A stretch of 18,213 nt of DNA from WQZF01 sp031556405. Its GTDB lineage: Bacteria > Pseudomonadota > Gammaproteobacteria > Burkholderiales > Rhodocyclaceae. A program made the position numbers and the translations under genes. Location: positions 1-18,213 of the forward strand of contig JAVBTC010000180.1 of NCBI GenBank assembly GCA_031556405.1. Reading direction: 5' to 3'. Below the pieces are notes generated by a model, which was given only the letters and a program-made list of their open reading frames with translations, was not told where the DNA came from and did not search any database. How positions within the stretch are numbered: position 1 is the stretch's first letter; every line of letters starts with the position of its first letter. Positions 14,201 to 18,213 of the stretch are shown piece by piece.

Positions 14201-15250
14201 CTACAACGACGTTCCGAATTCGCTCTGCGCCTGCTCGAAATCATCCATACGGCCGATGTCGAGCCAATATTCGTGTACCGGAAAGATAACAACCTTTCCG
14301 TTTTCAGCCAGCACGCGCCCAATAATGTCCGGCATGTCGATTTTTTGTTGCTGCCCCACCGAGCGCACCGCCGCGGGATCGAGCACGTAGACGCCGGCAT
14401 TGACGAAGAAGCTGTGCACCGGTTTCTCGGTAATGCCGGTAACGAGATTGCCTGCGGTCGCGACGACGCCGAACGGCACTTGGAAATCGTACTCGCGCAC
14501 GCACATCGTGATCCGGGCGCCATGTTCGACGTGATATTTCAGTAATTCGGCGAAATTGAGCCGGGTCAGAAGGTCGCCGTTCATCATCAGGAGCGGCAGA
14601 TCGCCGATATCCGGCAACAGGCCGAGCGCCCCGCCCGTGCCCAGCGGAGTTTTCTCCTCGATGTATTCGATGCTGATGCCCCAGCGCTCGCCGTTGCCGA
14701 AATATGCTTCGATCCGCTCGGCAAGATAATGGACGGAGATGTAGAAACGATGGAATCCGGCGGCGACAAAATTTTCCAGGATGTTTTCCAGGATCGGCTT
14801 GCCTCCCACCGGCAGCATCGGCTTGGGGCAGGCCTCGGTGAGCGGATGCAGGCGCTTGCCGAAGCCGCCGGCCATCAGGAATACCGGGTTGTCGTAGCGC
14901 TGCGGCCCGAGTATTTCACGCTGCGATTCCAGCCCGACCAGATGCCCCGCGGCATCGAGCACCGGCAGTTGCAGAAGGTCGTGGCGCTTCATCAGCGTCA
15001 CGGCTTCTTCGCGCGCAAAACCGACGCGCAGCGTATGCGGCGCAGTGTTCATGATCTCGCGTACCGGGCAGTCGAGCCCGATGCGGCGCAGCAGCCCTCG
15101 CCGCACATCACCGTCGGCGACGACACCGAGCAGACGCCGGTCGGCGTCGACTACCAGCGCCATACGCAACGCGCCCTGATCGATCACCTGCAAGACCTGT
15201 TCGATCGAATCGTCCGGCGCGACGAGTACTTTTTGCCAGTCCTGGTTCAT
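14201..15250 (-). CDS. ptmE: CBS-domain sugar-phosphate nucleotidyltransferase (PtmE-like)
   Basis: The 349-residue protein joins two N-terminal CBS domains (about 1-115; VVADGDVRRG in the first, LPVLDAAGHLVGLESQRE in the second) to a nucleotidyltransferase domain with the signature MAGGFGKRLHPLTEACPKPM (126-145), KTPLGTGGALGLL and the metal-binding MMNGDLL. This is the architecture of Campylobacter PtmE, which makes GDP-glucosamine at the start of the legionaminate route. Here the nucleotide preference (GTP or another) is inferred, not shown. CBS domains may sense a nucleotide. Its ATG overlaps the legI stop by four bases, with a GGAGGG site inside legI, so the two are translationally coupled. 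Confidence 0.85.
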   Translation of the reverse strand: MNQDWQKVLVAPDDSIEQVLQVIDQGALRMALVVDADRRLLGVVADGDVRRGLLRRIGLDCPVREIMNTAPHTLRVGFAREEAVTLMKRHDLLQLPVLDAAGHLVGLESQREILGPQRYDNPVFLMAGGFGKRLHPLTEACPKPMLPVGGKPILENILENFVAAGFHRFYISVHYLAERIEAYFGNGERWGISIEYIEEKTPLGTGGALGLLPDIGDLPLLMMNGDLLTRLNFAELLKYHVEHGARITMCVREYDFQVPFGVVATAGNLVTGITEKPVHSFFVNAGVYVLDPAAVRSVGQQQKIDMPDIIGRVLAENGKVVIFPVHEYWLDIGRMDDFEQAQSEFGTSL

Positions 15251-16410
15251 GCTGCGCCCTCCGCATCTTCTTCCCGCGGCGCTCCGTTCACAACGAACGG
15301 TTCCCTCAACGGTTCATCCTCCGCATAGGCACGGCTGGCGGGTCGCCCCAGGAATTCATGGAAAAACAGCGGAGAGATACCGTTGCCCGGCCGCTTCGCG
15401 GTGAGATTGTCCAGCGAGAAAGGCTCCCCGGCGGCAATGGCGCGTGCCGCCACCAAGCTTTTCCTGGCGATGGCCAGGTTTTTCGCCTCCGCCGGGGTGA
15501 CGATCTTGCGGCGACCGCCCAATGCCTGTTCGACCTGGCGGATGGCGGCAATCATGTCACATAGTTCGTCCGGTTCGAGCGAGGCGCGATGATCGGGACC
15601 GGGCAGATCGCGGTCCAGCGTGAAATGTTTTTCGATCACCGACGCTCCGCGCGCAACAGCGGCAATCGGCACGGCGATCCCGCTGGTGTGATCGGAATAG
15701 CCCACCTGCAGGTCAAAAGCCTGCGCCAGCGTGTCGATCACGCGCAGGTTCACTTCGTCGAACGGCGCCGGGTATTCGGTAGTGCAATGCAGAAGAGTGA
15801 CACGCTCGCGCAACATGTATTGCCCATCGTCGCGGCGATAGGCGGCGGCAAACGCCGGAGGTGTCGGCGGCGTTTTTTCCTTCAGCCAGTTCAGCCAGCC
15901 GTGGGCCAGAACACCGAGCGCCGTCTCGATGTCGCCCAGGCTGCTCATTCCCGTGGAAAGAATTACCGGAAGATTGCTGGCGGCGATTTTCAGCAGCAGC
16001 AGTGCATTGGTAATTTCACCGGAGGGGATTTTCAGCAGAGAAACACCGAGTTCATCGACCAGCAGATCGACGCTGGACTCGTCGAACGGCGTCGACAGAA
16101 AACAGATACTGCGCTCGCGGCAATGTGCCATCAGCTTGCGGTGTGCGGCGAAATCGAGTTCGAGTTTTTTCACCATCTCGAGCTGGCTCTCTCCGGCGCC
16201 GGTGGTATCGACCTGATAGGAAGCCTTCGCGGCATGGCGGCTGACGACTTTTTCCGAGCGGAAGGTCTGGAACTTGACCGCATCCGCACCCGCCGCTGCT
16301 GCCGCGTCGATCAATTGCAGCGCCATGTCGACCGAGCCATTATGGTTGACGCCGGCTTCGGCGATGATGAAGACGCGATCCCGCGTCATGACGGCTGACG
16401 GTGTATTCAT
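15247..16410 (-). CDS. legI: Nonulosonate synthase, NeuB family (legionaminate synthase type)
   Basis: NeuB-family enzymes condense phosphoenolpyruvate with a 6-carbon amino sugar to give a 9-carbon acid. The 387-residue protein has the TIM-barrel motifs FIIAEAGVNHNG, AVKFQTF, FLSTPFDE, KIPSGEITN, LSTGMSSLG, LLHCTTEYPAP, GYSDHTSG and IEKHFTLDRDLPGPDH, and a C-terminal antifreeze-like SAF domain (from about 320). It is some 40 residues longer than common NeuB proteins, with an insert at about 170-203 before LLHCTTEYP and a charged tail. The ATG at 16408-16410 overlaps the legG stop by four bases; there is no ribosome site of its own, so it should depend on coupling. ATG at 16387-16389 is an alternative. 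Confidence 0.92.
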   Translation of the reverse strand: MNTPSAVMTRDRVFIIAEAGVNHNGSVDMALQLIDAAAAAGADAVKFQTFRSEKVVSRHAAKASYQVDTTGAGESQLEMVKKLELDFAAHRKLMAHCRERSICFLSTPFDESSVDLLVDELGVSLLKIPSGEITNALLLLKIAASNLPVILSTGMSSLGDIETALGVLAHGWLNWLKEKTPPTPPAFAAAYRRDDGQYMLRERVTLLHCTTEYPAPFDEVNLRVIDTLAQAFDLQVGYSDHTSGIAVPIAAVARGASVIEKHFTLDRDLPGPDHRASLEPDELCDMIAAIRQVEQALGGRRKIVTPAEAKNLAIARKSLVAARAIAAGEPFSLDNLTAKRPGNGISPLFFHEFLGRPASRAYAEDEPLREPFVVNGAPREEDAEGAA

Positions 16411-17579
16411 GGCAAAGGAGGAAGATCGTGAAAATGTTTTTGCACCAGGGCCGTCAGGTCGACATTTACCAGGATTTCCTTGATGCGCCGTGACGCGTCG
16501 CCTTGCCCATACACCGGCGTCGCGGATGCCGCCTGTTCCCGGAACTCCGGTGACAACGCCCTGGCAATCGCTGCACGGATGGAAGCGGCATCCTCGTCGC
16601 AATCGATCACCGAGGCTGCGCGCAAACGCCCTTTCTGCCGCTCGCCGATGTTGACGCTCGGACGCTTCAGCGCCGGCGCCTCGGTCAATCCGCTGGATGA
16701 ATTGCCGATCATCGCGTCGGCTTCCCTGAGCGTGCTCAGATAGCGCAACTGCCCGAGCGAGGTAAATACCGCCGCACGGTCGCGGTGCTGTTCCACGTAG
16801 GCATCGAGCAACGCGATCAGTTCGCGTCCCTCGCTGTCGGCGTTGGGCCGGGAGAAAACCAGGCGAGCGTCGGGGAAATCGTCGAGCGCCGCGAAAAGCG
16901 CCTGCAGCCCTTCCGACGAGGGCCGTCCGCCCAACGTCACGGGATGATAGGTAATCAGGAAATTCCGCGCGCCGAACCTGAAACCGAGGGATTCTTCCAG
17001 CATGGCACGTTCCAGCAACGGCAACCGCTCGATCGCATCCAGCCCCGGCGCGCCGAAATCGAAGACCCGTTCCGGGGATTCGCCCATCTGGATGACACGT
17101 TGCCGATATGCCGGCGCGGCGACGAAATGCAGATGCGCCATCTTGGTGATGGCATGGCGGATTGCGTCGTCCACCGCACCTTCGGTCAATTCGCCCCCGT
17201 GCAGATGCGCCAGCGGAATCCGCGCCAGCATCGCCGCCTGTGCCGCGGCGAGAATCTCGAAACGGTCGCCGAGCACGACGACGATATCGGGCACCAGTTC
17301 CTCAAATACCTGCGCGAAACCGATCGTGCCCAGGCCCACGCTTTTCGTGATACCCGCCGGAGTGTCGCTCGACAAAAGCATTTCCACCTTGCGCGTAACC
17401 GTGAATCCGTCCCGCTCGATGTCACGGTACGTCAACCCGAATTCCGGCGCCAGGTGCATGCCGGTAGCAACGATCTGCAGCGCGAGCCTGCCGTCGTCGC
17501 GTATTTCCTCCATCAGCCAGCGCAGCAGGCCGTATTCGGCACGGCTGCCGGTGATGACGCAAATCCTGCGCGGCGTCAT
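16407..17579 (-). CDS. legG: Hydrolysing NDP-sugar 2-epimerase, NeuC family (LegG type)
   Basis: NeuC/LegG enzymes invert C2 of an NDP-sugar and release NDP, giving the free sugar for the NeuB-type synthase. The 390-residue product has the family start RRICVITGSRAEYGLLRWLM, the ATGMHLAPEFG segment, VVVLGDRFEILAAAQAA, HLHGGELTEGAVDDAIRHA and MIGNSSSGLTEAPALKRP. Whether it acts on a UDP- or GDP-sugar cannot be told by eye; the neighbouring PtmE-like gene favours GDP. ATG at 17577-17579 is preferred over upstream in-frame ATGs because it starts the conserved beta strand and has a GGGAG site. It lies one base after the legC stop and overlaps legI by four bases. Confidence 0.92.
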   Translation of the reverse strand: MTPRRICVITGSRAEYGLLRWLMEEIRDDGRLALQIVATGMHLAPEFGLTYRDIERDGFTVTRKVEMLLSSDTPAGITKSVGLGTIGFAQVFEELVPDIVVVLGDRFEILAAAQAAMLARIPLAHLHGGELTEGAVDDAIRHAITKMAHLHFVAAPAYRQRVIQMGESPERVFDFGAPGLDAIERLPLLERAMLEESLGFRFGARNFLITYHPVTLGGRPSSEGLQALFAALDDFPDARLVFSRPNADSEGRELIALLDAYVEQHRDRAAVFTSLGQLRYLSTLREADAMIGNSSSGLTEAPALKRPSVNIGERQKGRLRAASVIDCDEDAASIRAAIARALSPEFREQAASATPVYGQGDASRRIKEILVNVDLTALVQKHFHDLPPLP

Positions 17580-17580
17580 G

Positions 17581-18213
17581 TCACGCTTCTCCCGCTCCAT
17601 TCGATAAATGGGCGCTGCTCGGCACATTGACGATACGCCGCTCCAGATCTTCCGCCACGGAGAGATCGTCGCGCGGCGCCCCGGCGTACATCGGCAGGCG
17701 GTGCAGCAGCGTCCATGCCGGACGGGTCATGATTCCCGCCTCGTTGGTGCGCTGCAAAAGCTCGTCGCGCCGGGCGGCGCAATCGTCGCCGTCGAGCAAC
17801 AGGGTATTCAGCCAGTAATTGCTCCGTGCATGCTCCGGCTCGCGGAAGACGCGAATGCCCTCGATGCCCTCGAACGCGGCGCAATACCGTTCCGCCAGCG
17901 CCCGCTTCGCACGAACGCGCTCGGGCAGCGCTTCCATCTGGGCGCAGCCCAGCGCGGCATTGATGTTCGGCATGCGATAGTTGTAGGCGATTTCGTCGTG
18001 ATCGAACGCCCATGGGTGTGGGAGTTTCGCCGTCGTCGTCAGATGCCTGGCACGCCGTCCCAACTCGGGGTCATTGGTCAGGATCGCGCCGCCGCCACCG
18101 GTGGTGATGGTCTTGTTGCCGTTGAAGGAATAGCAGACCGCATCGACGCCAGTCGCGCCCAGCGGCCGGCCATCGGCCATGGTGGTGCCGATGGCCGCGG
18201 CGGCGTCGACCAC
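17581..18213 (-). CDS. legC: DegT/DnrJ/EryC1-type sugar aminotransferase, C-terminal part (LegC type)
   Basis: The visible 210 residues are the C-terminal half or more of a PLP-dependent aminotransferase that would convert an NDP-4-keto-6-deoxy sugar to the 4-amino sugar. The catalytic lysine is in SFNGNKTITTGGGG (codon at 18112-18114); YRMPNINAALGCAQME and RSNYWLNTLLLD are further family motifs. The frame stays open to base 18213, so the gene begins outside the window. LegC is chosen from the setting just before legG and legI; relatives such as PglE or PseC are similar at this level. The matching 4,6-dehydratase (LegB) would be expected upstream, beyond the right edge. Confidence 0.87.
   Translation of the reverse strand: MVDAAAAIGTTMADGRPLGATGVDAVCYSFNGNKTITTGGGGAILTNDPELGRRARHLTTTAKLPHPWAFDHDEIAYNYRMPNINAALGCAQMEALPERVRAKRALAERYCAAFEGIEGIRVFREPEHARSNYWLNTLLLDGDDCAARRDELLQRTNEAGIMTRPAWTLLHRLPMYAGAPRDDLSVAEDLERRIVNVPSSAHLSNGAGEA

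Noticed and set aside
16414..16423. AAAGGAGGAA near the legI start, looking like a strong ribosome site
   Set aside because: It is on the plus strand, while legI is on the minus strand; the minus-strand sequence there is the complement and cannot act as a ribosome site. No plus-strand gene follows.
16411..16602. N-terminal extension of the NeuB-family protein by 64 residues
   Set aside because: The extension lies inside legG, has no NeuB homology and would replace a normal 4-base coupled start at 16410.
1..18213. Search for CRISPR arrays, tRNA genes, insertion sequences and phage genes
   Set aside because: No regularly spaced direct repeats, cloverleaf-like sequences, transposase motifs or terminal inverted repeats were recognised by eye.

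Overview
The window reads as part of a flagellated Gram-negative chromosome, most likely a betaproteobacterium (Rhodocyclales or Nitrosomonadales type). This rests on a CheZ-based chemotaxis cluster with CheV proteins, proton-type MotAB, a standard rpsP-rimM-trmD-rplS operon and moderate to high GC content. The order-level guess comes from protein style only. Three blocks follow one another and every gene is recognisable at family level. I saw no tRNA, rRNA, CRISPR array, insertion sequence or phage gene.

Block 1 (about 1-7300, all on the minus strand, transcribed right to left) is a motility and chemotaxis operon: motA, motB, cheR, two tandem cheV genes, cheY, cheZ and the N-terminal half of cheA, which leaves the window at the left edge. 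MotAB is the stator. CheA phosphorylates CheY, CheZ dephosphorylates it, CheR methylates receptors, and the CheVs are CheW-receiver couplers. No cheW, cheB or cheD is in view. CheZ has two extra N-terminal copies of a short acidic/hydrophobic peptide that resembles its own C-terminal CheY-binding tail and the FliM N-terminus. CheA has a low-complexity linker where a P2 domain would usually sit.

Block 2 (7300-11310) holds a zinc-ribbon Nudix hydrolase (plus strand), a convergent and slightly overlapping TonB-C-type protein (minus strand), and the ribosome/tRNA operon rpsP-rimM-trmD-rplS. That operon has a good extended -10 promoter in front and a perfect 15-bp-stem terminator behind.

Block 3 (11528 to the right edge) is a nonulosonic acid cluster, best read as legionaminic acid synthesis. 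On the minus strand it runs legC (partial), legG (NeuC-like), legI (NeuB-like), a CBS-domain nucleotidyltransferase (PtmE-like) and a NeuD/PglD-like acetyltransferase; the first four are coupled by 4-bp overlaps or a 1-bp gap. The cluster ends with a CMP-sugar synthetase (legF). Between acetyltransferase and synthetase sits an oppositely oriented, distinctly AT-richer N-acetyl sugar amidotransferase gene with its own AT-rich promoter region. It looks like a later insertion that would add an acetamidino group to the sugar. The product probably decorates flagellin or a surface polysaccharide.

No wholly undescribed system is evident. The points most worth a second look are the CheZ/CheA architecture, the tandem CheVs, and the mosaic, probably GDP-linked, legionaminate cluster with its inverted amidotransferase cassette.
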